41,836 nt of DNA from Acanthaster planci (GCF_001949145.1 NW_019091505.1:657888-699723); one strand, 5' to 3'. Numbered from the stretch's first letter, positions 21,701 to 33,055 are shown. Numbers and translations are program-made. Notes: a model not told the origin generated them from the sequence alone.

Positions 21701-24700
21701 CAAACATAGAAGAGATTCAGGTTGGCGTAGTGCTTCTTTCCATCTCTTTTTTCACTTCTACCTTCGGCCCAAGTTTGATTCCCGGTTCGGTCAACATGTC
21801 GATTGGCATATCAGTCCATATACTTGATTCCGTGGGCTTTACCTAGAGTATTCGTCACGAGTTTCCTCCTGCCTTTCTTTTCATTGCCTCCTCTCTACAG
21901 GTTTCTTCAGGCTTATGAGCCAAAGTGCCTGGGGCGCTTTTGAGGAATCCTTGGTGTCATTACCACAAAAAATATAATCATACAACCTTTTTTGAAGAAC
22001 TGCATTAATTTTTGTATTTAACGCACTCATAGAATCTGTATCAATTTAGATTTCAAGGAAAAAGACCTGTTTGAAGAACTATGTAGTTGAGGAATGGATA
22101 ATGGTAATTAATTAGCACAATCTTCACGATCAGTGTCTCAAAGGGTAGTAAAATATCGTGATCGTCTCTATTACCATTATGGTCATCGTAATTAACTTTT
22201 TGCCAACACTATTTTCACTATCGTCCATTGTTGTACTCATGTACACCGTAGCACCTCGTCACCACCATCTTTATACTCACCACCACCACAATCCCCTCTC
22301 ACCATTCTCATTCTCATCATAGTACTTCTTAATATCTAGTCGTCCTTTTTCTCTTCTTCACCACTATAATTATACTCACCATCACCACGATCGCCTCTCA
22401 CCATTCTCATTCTCATCATGGCACTTCTTAATGTCTAGTCGTCTTTTTCCTCTTCTTCACCACCATCATTATACTCACCATCACCACAATCCCCCTCTCA
22501 CCATTCTCATGCTCATCAAAGTACTACTCAGCATCTAGTCGTCCTTTTTCTCTTCTTCATCACCATCATCATACTCTATATCACCACAGTCGCCTCTCAC
22601 CATTCTCATGCTTATACTCCGTAGTATCCAACTATCCTTTTCCTCCTAACCATCTTTACCATCGTCGCCCCTATATCCTCATCGTTGCTATCCTCACATA
22701 ACTTCACCATTTTTATACAGTCCACAATATCCTCCTCGGAAGCTTCTCCTCATCACTACTACCATCTCCATGTCATTGTCATACTCATTAATTTCCTCTT
22801 CAGTATCTAATCGTCCTCTTCCTCACAACCAAGCTGTCGTTGTTGGCACCACTATTGTTTCCATAAGTACTATCAGCAAACTCATATTCCGTGGCTATAT
22901 CAGTAGCATTCATAATCAAACGTCGCCAAGATGCGAGTTTTCATGCCTGGTTTGCTGGGATGTCTTTGAGCCTTGAAGTCTTGTCTTTTCTGGTATTTTT
23001 CCTTCTTCTTCTGCTGCCTTTTCTCTTCTGCTTGTACAGCTTGATAGGCATCCAAACTGTCATCAGATTCCCTTGCATCTCTTGATTGACCAAGTGATGG
23101 GCATGGATTTAGAGTAAGATTACCAGCTGTGAGGTAACGATGCGCTAAAAACATTTTGTCTTCTGAGTCTTGCGAGCAGCTTGTCTGTAGGAGATGATGC
23201 TGTAAGGTGTGGATGCGTACATGGCTCAGATTTCACGATCACATAGCGATGAAGCGGAAAGGATGTGCAGAGGTGAAATGTCCTCGATTGGTGACGCCGC
23301 TTCTGTTGTCAGCTGCTTCAACACAACACCTCCCTCAAGCTCGACTTGATTCAGTCGGCCCGGCCAGACATCAGTCCACAAATTACAATTAAGGATTGCC
23401 TCACTTGCCCAGGAAATGGGAAATTATATTACGGGAAATTGATAAAGGCCACTCCGTGTCTGGCCATGGGGTGCTTGCTTACATTATTATAATGCATGAC
23501 AACGGTTGGTGGATATATTGAATGACGTACAAAAAACAATCCACCAATGAATTCTGCTGAATGTTGATGTGCCAGAAGAATTCATATTTGGTTGGGTCAT
23601 TATTTTAATAACTGTTGCTTTTTATATTTTCAAAAGCTCATCAAGGATTTTGAAATATTTCACCCCGTGCTGCAGATTTGAACATCATTAAGATTGTATA
23701 GCATGGCACGTTTACCCAATGGTAGCACAGTTTCATTTCGAGATAAAACCAGGACCGTTTGCTCATTACTGGCCCAACACAACAAGTTTCCAACCACTGA
23801 AAATATTAATGGATTCGCTTTTGTGGTGTAATTAGTGCTGTCAGGTTGTCATCAACTGTAACTTTTTCATGGTTTAAACACTGGATTAACTATACCCAAG
23901 AATCAAACTGAAAGCGTTGTTCACCCAAGTGTTACTGAATGAATATTTCTTCCATCAATGTTGGGCACCAGGTGAATCGCCTGTTTCGTAAACATATTAC
24001 TCAATCACGTTGATTCTCACCTGATATGTGGGCAAACTTGTCTCATTTTACCCAACGGTTGTAGAAAATAGTTGTTCAAAAAATGTACTACATGCATCCT
24101 TTTTTTACCCAGTGTTTTAATTTCTTTGCTCAATAGTGAAGCGATTTACAAGGTACCCGACATTGGGCAAAAAATTGCCCAGGGTTTTTACAGTATTAAT
24201 AATAATATTTAAAAAACAACCACAAACAAAAACCCGTTAGCGCGTTTACAGTTTGGCCCTAAGTAGAAACTGAAAGGGACAGAAATGTTAAGAGGGATTT
24301 AAATAATATCCAAGGGAAGGTCCAAGAAACGACAACGCCTTTGTGTTGGCAACTTCTTACAGTGTACGACATTTATGTACGACATTTCTTTCGTGACAAT
24401 CTCATTTAACTTAATTGTTTTTCAATTAATCAGATTTTGGATATCTTGTAATGTACTCACCCATTGTACCCGTAAGTATCCGAAAGTGCGTCAGAAAAAA
24501 AATGCGCAGGTATTCCAAGAACTGTGGTATTTGAATCACAACGTTTCCAAATGGAAACCATTTTTTCGGGATTACTGTATAATGCGAAGACTGGCGTGCA
24601 GGATAGTCCATTTCGAAGTGCACATTGACTCCAAGCGGCCAGAAATACTCCGTGGCTGTTACTTTGCAATGAGAAGTTCACTTTCTATATTTGAAAAAGT

Positions 24701-27700
24701 CCACAAACGAAACGTAGGTTCCATACAGGAGAAATATTCCGCTCGTATATTAAACTGAACCTTTGTAGGCCTAAATATTGGCCAAGAAGCTTTGACAAGT
24801 AGCTAAGACGGAGTGCGATGTGCCCTATAGATCCATTCCTCAGTCTTGCGTAGGGGAAGGAACCTTATTTCCGATCTTAATTTGCTATCAGAGGGTATTC
24901 CCAGGCAAGCAGTGTGAAAGGTTGGACACTGACTGGGTTGACGGATTCCCAGTATCCTTCACTCCCGGTCCAGTCATGAAAACAGTCATTCATACTCACT
25001 TTCAAACACCTTTGACCCCGACTGTCTCTGCCTGTCATTTGATGGGACAAAACGTTTGGCCCCCGTGACTCGTAAATTTCTTGCTTAAAACAAGCAATGT
25101 GTAGTTCCTTGTATTTTTTGTTAATAGGTTTTCCCAGCCAATTTCAGAAAATGTGTAAATGAATTAGTAATGGCAGCATTCATTTTCGAGCAAAATGGAA
25201 TGAACATTCAAATCCCTGTTTCTTTTTAACAATTAACAATTCTATTTCAGTGAGGGTGCATTCAGTCGTATAAAGTCAGCGTTCCTGATATTGCACTGAT
25301 TTAGAACGTTAACATTCACCTTTGCGCGAAACTGAATGCACCTCTGCAGTCCTGCATTCATCTTGATTTGAACTAAAATATGCAGGCGATTTTGCGCGAA
25401 GTGTTATTTAAGGTATGCCTGGTCAAGAATTGGAATTCGCTTGTGTGCTAACAGAAGTTATATTCTTAGAAGGGTTGAGTTGATTGGTTAAATGTTTGAA
25501 TATTCATGATTTAAGTAACCCATTCATGTTGTCATCGGAAACTACCGACTATTGTACGAGTCCAAAACAACAAACACCGACGCTGGGGTAACCTTTCCTA
25601 CTCGCGCTAAGTTTTTGCCACAATCACATAAAAGGTTACAAATGGCCTTCTTGCAATGGCTGAAAGGGAAGATACAGAAAAATCATAGACTTTAATTGGT
25701 GTACAGTTTGAAAACAAACACACTCTCCTTCATGATAAACATTACATTCATTATCAAAGCGGTGATGATTTCTGTAACCCCGAATATTTCTAATCAAATT
25801 GAACGCAAACTTTGTGAATTTGAATTACAGCAAATGAAAATGAATACTTCATCCCGACGGTTTACGGTGAAAAGACAGATTTTCAGTGAATAAGATTGCA
25901 CATTGGTAACAATCAGCAACGAATACATCAAATCGAAATCCTAATGACTTATTTGTAACGTCTTAAACGAAACATAATGCACATTCATTTATTTGAAGGA
26001 TGCAAAACGAAGTCGAATGCTCGTATCCGAAAATAAAACCAGGTTTTAAGTCGTTTTCAAAATCCACGCCAAATTGAATATTTATTTTACGAATTAAACA
26101 TCGCATTTTCCTAAACTAGCCGGGAAAACCTATATTTGGATGTGACATTTGCCAAAACTTAGAAGCACATCACAGTCCCGGACAGCAGTCCGTACGAGTG
26201 ACACTGCGACACAAAAGACTTTCCCAGAAGGTCGGATAGTAATAGCGCCCTCGTACAATGTGACGTTGTTCTACGACCTCACTCGCCACTCCCTTTTCTA
26301 CCGATTGTCATAACCGCGCACCGACTGAGAGATGCTTGACGCAAATGTACATGTACTTATAACGCACATTGAACGACCTCTCAATTACGAATGCATCCGC
26401 AGCGTGCAAACCTTTCAAAATTTCAACCAATCTTAGGCCGTGCTTGAAACGGGCATCCTGATCTTGGGATGATTTCACAGCAGAGATCCAAACCTAGCTG
26501 TAGAAAATAGATTTAGGTCCATCATCGTAAGAAGTGAGCTGGCGCCCTTTTCTGTTTGATGCCGTGCAGTTGACATGCATCTCAATACTGAGGAGCACTT
26601 AGGGGAAAATAGATATGTCGTTTGCTCGTTGATGCGAGGCGTCTGTCGTTGGCTATATTAGTCATTCTTCACGTCGTTTTGTACAGCGTCCCCGTGTCAT
26701 TATGCAGACGCATTTGTTGCGCTGCCTGCATAATGTTGATAGTGTGATACACAGTCCCGTCAGCAATGCATCAATACAGTACGTGCAGTGCGATGATCGC
26801 AGCTACAAACGTTAAGAGCACTCACCTTGTGAAGAATGTAATTTTTGTCCAGTGTGTTTGGGCCCCGGGAGTTATATTCATTAATTGCTTGAAATATATT
26901 TCCGAAACAGAAAGCTATGCAAGTTCATTAGTTTCATTATTTGCAAATAATACTTTTATGAGTCCGTCTACAGTTTACTCATCCATAGAGCTATATGCCT
27001 TACTTGAAGCCACATTAGCATTTTGCATACATGCTTTTATTTCTTACCAGTGAAACTACGATTCTGTTTCATCTATCAGTAAATCATTTTGTAAATATTG
27101 CTCTCTATTAATTGACGATAACAAATGCGCCAAAACAGTGAACTATGATTCTCACATAAACCATCAAGTCCAGCTGATCGATGGAAAGTCCAATCCGGGA
27201 TATGAAATTAATGCAAACAAATATTTCACTAATGATACTACAATATCATTACAGATGTGAGACCTGATTACAGGCTGACACAAAGATTAAGGGTGTAACA
27301 TTCTTGAAATTGTCCTATCCCTGTTTCCATGAAGGTTGTTAGTAACTGCGTCATAGATAAATTTCAACACTTGACAGCACTTTACTGTTACCGCGCGTGT
27401 TCAACCGGGTCAGCGTAGAGGGCAGTATCGTGATTGAACGTGTGGTTTAATAATAATAATTATTTACTCGGTGGCGCCGGAAACGTTGAACTGAACACAT
27501 GTCATTTCGATAAATAATTGTGATTATACTCATGCAAACAGACCTTTGAACCTACATCTTGATTACATACAACTTGAAATGGTTAATATTCTTTTAATGT
27601 CTTCGCTGATGTTAAACTCGATCGGAGAATAATTTTAAACCCAACTCCTAGTTCATGTCATTACAAACTCCATTACTTAATGTCCTGAATTGAAGTAATT

Positions 27701-30276
27701 AAGATTAAACCACTAACACGACGGTAATCACTGCTCTGATGGTATACAGCAGTGTGACCTTCCTTTGATGTTGTAAGCTTGCATACAAGCTACATCCATG
27801 CCAGATTTATGGCGGGAGACTTATTTAAGCTACTACTAGGATTCTATCGTTCGAGTGTAACTTGGATTTACGTGCTATGCACTGTTATAATGACAAATCA
27901 CATCCGTGTGTGTTGGGGAGGTGTCTATAAGGACACAGATCCTCTTGACCCATCTGACGACTCGTTCAGTGGTGTGTTCTGTGCTGGATGCTGATTTACA
28001 ATTGACATAAAATGACCAGTTTAGTTGAACTACTAATCACTAAAATAATGTAAGATGGTCTTTGATATGGCCAGACATCGTTACAAACTTTCCGTTTGTA
28101 AACATAATCACAACAAACATGGGCTTGAATTCCGGTAATGTTTGGCATACATCCCCACCACTTTGAACGCGGGTTCACACCCCCACTTTGTGAACGGGGG
28201 CTCACACCCACTTTGTAAACAGTGGGGCTTTGATCAGCCTCAACTTTTGATGTGCAAAATAGGGAAATTTTGGAAGTGCAAAGCAAAGAAAACGTATATT
28301 AGGAGGTTTCTTCAAACTTTCCAACAGCCAAAAATGAGAACAAACATTATGAAAAGATTGAAATGTACCGTTTCGTTAATAAATGAGGTAGGCCTATGTG
28401 TCATCCTGCAATACAATACGTACGATGCACATCCGTATCGGTATCATGAGAAGTGCTGACACCCCCCCCCCCCCAATTATTCCATTTGACTGGATTGCTG
28501 CTCGCTAATGTCTACCAGGAAATTGGATTGGAAAGTATTTGAACAAATTAATCAACTTTTTGGAATTTACACCGTAAATTTACAGCTCCTTTTCTTTCTC
28601 ATGCAGGAATAAGCAAGGAAAACCAGAGCTCAAAACGTGAATCAAATCGTTCACCGTGAGTTTTTTTTTACCATGATCATAATTGCTCATTGTTTATTTT
28701 GAGTTTACGGTTTATTACCTTCCATGATTTCAGGAAATCTATATCTTGTGACCTTAAAAGAATTGTGTGTAATAGAAAGGAATCAATATTTTACTGGGTC
28801 TTTTTTCTATCTCAGCTTATTTGTTTACTGTCCTTATACCCAATATACGCGTAGGCCCCCCTACTGGCCTGGGCAATAGCAACTATTTATTCCTTTTACT
28901 GCACACTGATATATCCTACTTTGTGACTATGACCCATACTGCATTTCAAAATGTTCACTTGTAGAAATAACAGTGCAGTCTCTTCCTTATTATCCTGGTC
29001 AGATAGTTTCCTTTCACACTGGTTCGATTTGTGAGATAAATAATCCTTTCCGTCTGTTCCATGGTTTCTATTTCCTGCCTTTACCACATGACATTGTGTT
29101 TTCTACATGCATAAAATGGCATCAACTCGGTAAAAGGACCGTCAAGGTTAATAGTCAGTCATGCACGTCCCAGTTTTTGAACAATGCATTGTCAGTAGGT
29201 CATGGACATATTGTCCAGCTAATGTTGTCAATCCACCGCAACTCATACATTGCCCTCGATGTAGTTTATATCCCTTTTCTTGCAGTATAAAAGAACCAAA
29301 GGCTTTCATTACACTGAGTGTAATTTAAAGTCAAATATGGTTTTAAAAAGGTTTCATCAGACCCCAAGTTTATAAAACGCAAAACTTGATTAATGATAAC
29401 AAATAACCTAATTGAGTGTCATCGGACTTGAGAGTCATGAAACTGAACATGACAGTGAGAGGCTCATTAATCCAATTAGAGATCAAAGAAATTCCTGTGA
29501 GCAGTGTTATTTTCATAATAATATGTTTAAACATGTAATGAATTGAATAAATATAAAATACATCAGGATATGCTTGCAGAGGACACTGTGGCTTCGACAT
29601 GAGAATCCAGGATATACACCGACACAAACTCCTGCATTTCCACCCTGCTCATCTCATTATCCCCGTACTCACTTATCTCTCGTGCAATTTTGTTTCATAA
29701 TCCAAAGATGCCGTCACTGTTATCGTGTGTTACAATCGTTTGAATTCTTGACCAGTTCTGTTTATTTATCACTGGGAACTTATGATCATCAAGCTGTCGA
29801 CGTTAAAGAATTTTCGGGGTCGTTCAGCGTTACAGTTATTTCTTCACTGCCATATTTTTGATTTAGTGCTTTACATTCCATTGTGAGTTTGTCGTTGCAT
29901 AAAAAGCTCAATGAATTGGATCGTTGCACTCTACTCTCATGGCGAACAGCGAAATATACTCAGCTCATTGCAATTTGTGTTTGTGAATGTTATGTACAGA
30001 TCAAAGGTGTAAGGTTGGTGTGTACAATAAACATAAACGCGACGCACGACCTATTCGTTCACATCGAGCGACTCACACTACAGCTTCAGACAATTATTGA
30101 TCAAAGTGAACCATGCAGTGAATTGTGTGTACAAATAACAAGCTGGTGGCTAGGTCAATAAATACAGACCCGCATATCATACAGTATTCGTCTGTGTAGC
30201 CAAACTGGTTGGGTGCTTAAGAGGACAAAATATTAAAAAAAACAACAACAACAAGAAACCGAAGCTTACCTTCCAT
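12608..30276 (-). CDS. M6: M6/proteolipid protein (PLP/DM20/M6 family), complete, 7 coding exons
   Basis: Joining 30276-30270, 21167-20978, 19556-19397, 16545-16410, 15811-15717, 13042-12977 and 12775-12608 gives an uninterrupted 273-residue frame ending TGA. The family comprises four-span membrane proteolipids of neurons and other cells that act at the plasma membrane in membrane organisation and process outgrowth. Visible features: N-terminal MEEGGCCDCALCRC cluster (Cys 6, 7, 9, 12, 14, likely palmitoylated); membrane segments near 19-41, 70-93, 120-147 and 200-224; second-loop Cys 152, 158, 186 and 194, matching the two PLP disulphides; sequons at N67, N177 and N197; and the IHFLMALSAN motif after TM4, close to vertebrate M6. 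The loop lacks the long PLP-specific insert. Intron phases and the 66-nt exon 6 match vertebrate PLP/M6. Every boundary is GT-AG; the exon 5 donor (GTGACG) is the weakest. Confidence 0.93.
12977..13042 (-). CDS. M6: M6 exon 6: TM4
   Basis: The exon is exactly 66 nt, phase 0-0, with acceptor GATTGTCTTCTACAG and donor GTAAGA. It encodes 22 residues, NASIWLSSFLAMASCIMIVI then SL, which is most of TM4. Vertebrate PLP exon 6 has the same length and phases. Confidence 0.93.
13043..15716 (-). other. M6 intron 5
   Basis: A 2.7-kb intron. Near its 5' end (about 15481-15690) is a short element with G runs and facing GGATCCAG ends, a relative of the GGATCCAGGAATT repeat. At 14390-14520 both strands show exon-like signals (see findings). 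The rest is unremarkable A+T-rich DNA. Confidence 0.7.
15481..15690. repeat. short interspersed element with inverted GGATCCA ends
   Basis: GGATGGATCCAGGA at the left faces TCTGGATCCACCC at the right, with G runs of 7-10 inside and homopolymer T tracts. It ends within about 30 nt of the M6 exon 5 donor. Related ends occur at 187-235, 3045-3055 and 34960-34975. Confidence 0.45.
15717..15811 (-). CDS. M6: M6 exon 5: rest of second extracellular loop
   Basis: The 95-nt exon has acceptor CCTTTTGTATATGCAG and donor GTGACG, phase 1 in and 0 out, exactly as needed between exons 4 and 6. It reads LVENVEKTATQNLTDYVMPV, then CGKKMENLCAK, with two Cys seven residues apart, as in PLP (VC...IC). N177-L-T is a sequon. 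The donor is weaker than its neighbours and is followed by a poly-A run in the intron. Two other candidate exons were compared and lacked the Cys pair. Confidence 0.85.
15812..16409 (-). other. M6 intron 4
   Basis: A 598-nt intron between exons 4 and 5. An open frame of 70 codons at 16226-16014 runs through it but has no phase-compatible splice boundaries. Confidence 0.75.
16410..16545 (-). CDS. M6: M6 exon 4: TM3 and start of second extracellular loop
   Basis: The 136-nt exon has acceptor TTTTCTATTCTAG and donor GTGAGT, phase 0 in and 1 out. It encodes TM3 (LIMITYVLCAVWIALTVVLA) and then SYCKTSSTCIDLGHYG. The C-x5-C-[IL]-D-L pattern is the first half of the disulphide-bonded loop in PLP/M6. 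Confidence 0.94.
16546..19396 (-). other. M6 intron 3
   Basis: A 2.85-kb intron holding the LINE remnant at 18370-19220, which starts about 180 nt after the exon 3 donor. No coding signal was found in the rest (16546-18370). Confidence 0.75.
18370..19220 (-). pseudogene. degraded non-LTR retrotransposon reverse transcriptase
   Basis: Reading the minus strand from 19165 downward across frames gives TIADLDFVEG (degenerate form of the catalytic xADDxxL box region), then SLLVEKERL, LNTKKTKVLAYNPND, VYKFSGA-INSID and WCYTRVLW, ending with a degenerate WTYRSLFFTGL segment. These are in the order seen in LINE reverse transcriptases: FADD, a GLxxNxxKTK motif, YLGxxIxS, then the C-terminal CYxRxLR region. 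Frameshifts and stops are present, and the second catalytic Asp is lost (FVEG), so it is dead. The 136-codon plus-strand frame at 18853 is its antisense. It lies in M6 intron 3, in the gene's own orientation. Confidence 0.75.
19397..19556 (-). CDS. M6: M6 exon 3: TM2 and cytoplasmic loop
   Basis: The 160-nt exon has acceptor CTTTTAAATTTCAG and donor GTAAGT, phase 2 in and 0 out. It encodes NDTLFWVLIAAVAVMGLYGI through TM2, then a short cytoplasmic loop with TTGPSGQNTCGRE. The TTG and TCGR motifs match vertebrate M6. An alternative acceptor 20-odd nt upstream leads to a stop in the required frame, which fixes this start. Confidence 0.92.
20978..21167 (-). CDS. M6: M6 exon 2: palmitoylated N-terminus and TM1
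   Basis: The 190-nt exon has acceptor TTGTCTTTCAG and donor GTAAGT, phase 1 in and 2 out. It encodes the Cys cluster, the positively charged CLKRVPYGTL turn and TM1 (FALLLLFGGLALL), then the first extracellular loop (DVAKRMFAVDANFNSNSVLF). The RVPYGTL stretch corresponds to the GIPYASL stretch of vertebrate M6. The frame is also open upstream of the acceptor to an ATG at 21219, giving a possible intron-retained N-terminus (MGCLDIQVIVIECSCLS). Confidence 0.92.
22255..22640. repeat. pyrimidine-rich minisatellite, period about 99-100, 4 copies
   Basis: The word CTCACCATTCTCAT recurs at about 22298, 22398, 22498 and 22597. Units also share CTTCTTAATATCTAGTCGTC and CTCTTCTTCACCAC. The plus strand is strongly C+T rich, and CAYCAC-type runs continue to about 22800. 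This strand bias could form triplex (H-DNA) structures; that is inference. Confidence 0.85.
22930..23390 (-). pseudogene. frameshifted protein-like stretch of unknown family
   Basis: Minus strand from 23373: GRLNQVELEGGVVLKQLTTE, then AASPIEDISPLHILSASSL, ending at a TGA near 23227. A one-base shift continues without stop: LSHVRIHTLQHHLLQTSCSQ, DSEDKMFLAHRYLTAGN, RDARESDDSLDAYQAVQAEE and a Lys/Gln-rich helix (KRQQKKKEKYQKRQDFKAQR). Together this is about 140 codons with protein-like composition and one frame break. A charged coiled-coil end is visible. No splice sites or poly-A tract were seen. It may be an old retrocopy or a fragment of a mobile element's ORF; I do not recognise the parent. 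Confidence 0.45.
24360..24760. other. stretch open in several frames, unassigned
   Basis: One plus frame (127 codons, 24375-24758) and two minus frames are open over the same region. Overlapping open frames on both strands point to a local shortage of stop triplets and not to a gene. No motif or splice boundary was recognised. Confidence 0.2.
28152..28228. repeat. about 28-bp tandem repeat, 3 copies
   Basis: CCCACCACTTTGAACGCGGG, CCCCACTTTGTGAACGGGGG and CCCACTTTGTAAACAGTGGG follow each other, each with a TCACAC spacer. Units carry self-complementary CCCC...GGGG ends. This is a short array in M6 intron 1. Confidence 0.75.
30270..30276 (-). CDS. M6: M6 coding exon 1 (ATGGAAG)
   Basis: The start ATG lies at 30276-30274 in context AGCAATGG (G at -3 and +4). 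Only seven coding bases precede the donor GTAAGC. The split codon G+AG makes the third residue Glu, giving MEE. A tiny first coding exon like this is typical of PLP/M6 genes. Confidence 0.82.
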
Positions 30277-30332
30277 TGCTTTGACTTGTTGTTCGACTCT
30301 GGGCTCAACTTGTAGCGGCTTTCGTGTTACAA
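30277..30332 (-). other. M6 5' UTR segment, possible upstream splice acceptor
   Basis: Upstream of the ATG there is no in-frame or out-of-frame ATG for 56 nt, then ACATTTCCTTCAG, a good acceptor, ending at 30333. This suggests that a noncoding exon lies further upstream. If the acceptor is not used, transcription could start nearby; I see no convincing TATA box. Confidence 0.45.
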
Positions 30333-30339
30333 CTGAAGG

Positions 30340-32790
30340 AAATGTACACAAGTCACAATGATGGCCATCAATAGGATTATATCACAAGCCTGAAACACAC
30401 CAGCGGATGTAACGTGTGCTCCAAAGTACGCCAAGGAACATAGAACTGGAAAGAATATTTAGGCTTTTAGCTGATGCAGTCTGCTAGTCTCTGTGTGTCT
30501 ACACGCTGCTCCGGTCACACCCAATCCGAACGCATAATGCATGCTTCATCGCGTCGAGGCCACAGCGCGCGTGATTTGCATTAGACGAGTTGGCATCGTT
30601 AAGATAACCAGTGTCAGTCGTGAAGGCAACCGCTGCTTCAGCATCATCCCTAACGCTTTTCATATTTTATTCATGCTGTTTGTGAGGCTACTTTGCCCAG
30701 ACCCTGAAATTCCAAATTTACAACTGGCAAGAATTAAGAATATTACACCACACACAAAAAAACGAGTGACTAAAAAATACATTGTATACCTCAATTCCAA
30801 GGAAACGATGAGATAGAAACAGCCCACTGCTTGATTATTATAATGGAATATGATTAGTACAATGATGCCGAGGAAAAGGCTAAACCAAAATGCCAGGGAT
30901 GAAAAGCAGCTAGCTCTAATAGGCCATAAAAATGATATACGTTAAAAGGGAAAGCTTGAGAACATAGAAAATGTAGTAGGCCTATACAAATTTTGGGCTT
31001 TCTGTACGATTGCATTATTATGTGCATCACTTTTGGGTAGTTTTGTACAGTCTTTTAGTTATTTTAACACACATTTAAAAAATATCTTACAGAAAGATAC
31101 TTCCATTTCGTCACGTTTTTTGTTGACCTTTAATGTGGAATTTTGAATTTGTACGACTATACATTTAACTGCGCAGAATAATTTATTATGACATCATTTT
31201 TGGTTTGTTCTTCCTTGCGACAACCTTATAGCTTATAGCCGGTCATTATGACATTTCAAAAGCAATTCGTTTTGTCACTGATTTGATCAAACGGGGATTG
31301 GTTACCTCGTGATATGCAGAGTTTCTTCTTGCGACGATCAGAGAAAGTTTTCTTTTTAAATTGGAAATTTGTTTGTCGTACACAAATAAGTGAAAGGGAC
31401 TACAGACATGACACGCGTTTACTACAAGGACAACTTGCTTTTTATAACTTTTGATGACGTAATTAACCTGAAAGATCTTATTTTTAGGCGAGTCTAAAGG
31501 TATTAAGTTTTCACATTGTACCTCGCTGCGGGGTTGCCTAAATGTCGAAGTAGGGTAAATTGAAACAGGTGAAAACAGAACTCACATCTTACTGTAACCA
31601 AGCATAAATCTTTATGCCGCAATTTGTAATTTTGTATATACCTCTACTATGACGTCATCAAATGCCAAATTGCAAGGAATTAAATGTCAAAATATTGACA
31701 GAATTTTGAGTGATTACTTTTCCAACATTCGATTACATCAAACCGAAGGTAAAATATAACAAATGGCAGGGCAATCACATTAACGCAATGCAGGGGTTGA
31801 TGACCTCGTGACAAGGACGCCTTATAGCGATGATCAAAGAAAGTCTTATTTGTTTGAATTTAATATCAGTTTGTCTTACTCATCTGATAGAATTAAAATA
31901 TTTCATCAACCCGACAGATTTTATAAGTACAGAATTAAGATAAACAGATCTTCCATTTTATTTGACTTCTGGGTTATTTCGAGGTCAAAGTTAGGCAAAT
32001 ATCAATCGCCGAATAAACATCAAATTCTTTAAAAACACAAACCAGTATTTCCCAAACGGTTTAGTATATTAACGTGAAACCTGTGACGTATCCACCGGGG
32101 GGGAGAGATTGGGGAAAAGTAGACCCTGTGGAAAGGGTGCTGTCACCAATATTGGCGGGGTCGATGAATCTTTTGCGGATGTGAAAGAAAATGAACAGTT
32201 TTTCTTATTGAAAAAAATGCCTGTACGGTTCCAAGCCGTGGCTACCCGTTGGTTATGAAGAGACAAATAGACTCGTTAGTTTTCTTGTAACGGTTATGTC
32301 TTGCTGTACCACGTTTTGCATATTTTTTTCTACTGACGATTATCTATGCGCACATTTTGGGAGCAAGGCTTTAAGAACAGTGAGTGTGAGAATTTTGTTC
32401 TACTAATTTGTATTCTGCGAGGCCAAATTTTATTTGAAAAAAAAAAAGAAGACCAAGTCGACCTCGTATTTTTTCCCTATCTAGTGCTGGCCCGCTGTGT
32501 TATGCTGCAACATGGGTCCCGTCTTTTGTTGCTGATAATATACGTATACTTTGCAAGCAATCCTTTACATGATAAATTTCAGAAATTTTCTGTCGTTTAT
32601 ATTCTGAAAGGACAGCTGAAAAGCAGTCTTAAGTGATAGGTGTGAGAATTTTCTGTCATTTACTGAATTATCTGAAGGGACGAAAGCCTGGCTAAAATCC
32701 AATCGACCTGGTAGTTTTGGTTCACGTTATTATAGAAAGCTGATTGAAATGGCTTTGTCCTTTCAGCTAATGATGATATATGTCAAGTAA
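30340..32790. other. upstream/intergenic DNA of the M6 gene
   Basis: A+T-rich region 5' of the M6 coding start. It should contain the promoter and any noncoding first exon. I cannot identify a specific core promoter. No protein-coding exon was seen; open frames stay under 100 codons. Confidence 0.4.
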
Positions 32791-32794
32791 CCTC

Positions 32795-33055
32795 CCAAAA
32801 ACACAATCAAAAAGTAACATTTGTTTCCTCCTCAAAGTAATGTCAGAAAATGTTGTTTTGCTGTCAAATTCAGGCTAATAGGTGTTATCTTTTCAAAACT
32901 GCAGACTTCTTTTAAATTTGATGATGCCTTGCTGAGATAATCTCGATTATGTAAGGAAAATCGCGGTATTTTTATTACCTTAACTTGAACACATGCGAAA
33001 CTAAACAAGGTTCTATTTTGTAATTTTTTTATTTTCCACCAACAAACAGCATTCT
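32795..33055 (+). repeat. dispersed repeat family, copy B
   Basis: This is the counterpart of 3690-4060, with TGTTATCTTTTCAAAACTG, AGACTTCTTTTAAATTTG, ATTATGTAAGG and TTTTTTATTTTCCACCAACA in the same order and orientation. Confidence 0.6.

Larger units (their letters stand above)
21168..30269 (-). other. M6 intron 1 (9.1 kb)
   Basis: The long first intron contains the pyrimidine-rich tandem repeat (22255-22640), a protein-like frameshifted stretch (22930-23390) and a 30-bp G/C-rich triplication (28152-28228). The rest shows no exon. Long first introns in this family often hold enhancers and alternative first exons, but I cannot point to one here. Confidence 0.7.

Noticed and set aside
24375-24758. 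127-codon plus-strand frame
   Set aside because: Minus frames are open over the same bases, there is no splice-bounded structure and no family motif.
32080-32270. Minus-strand frame with GGGG/CCCC runs near 32090
   Set aside because: The G-run text resembles the dispersed GGATCCA repeat ends; no coding support.
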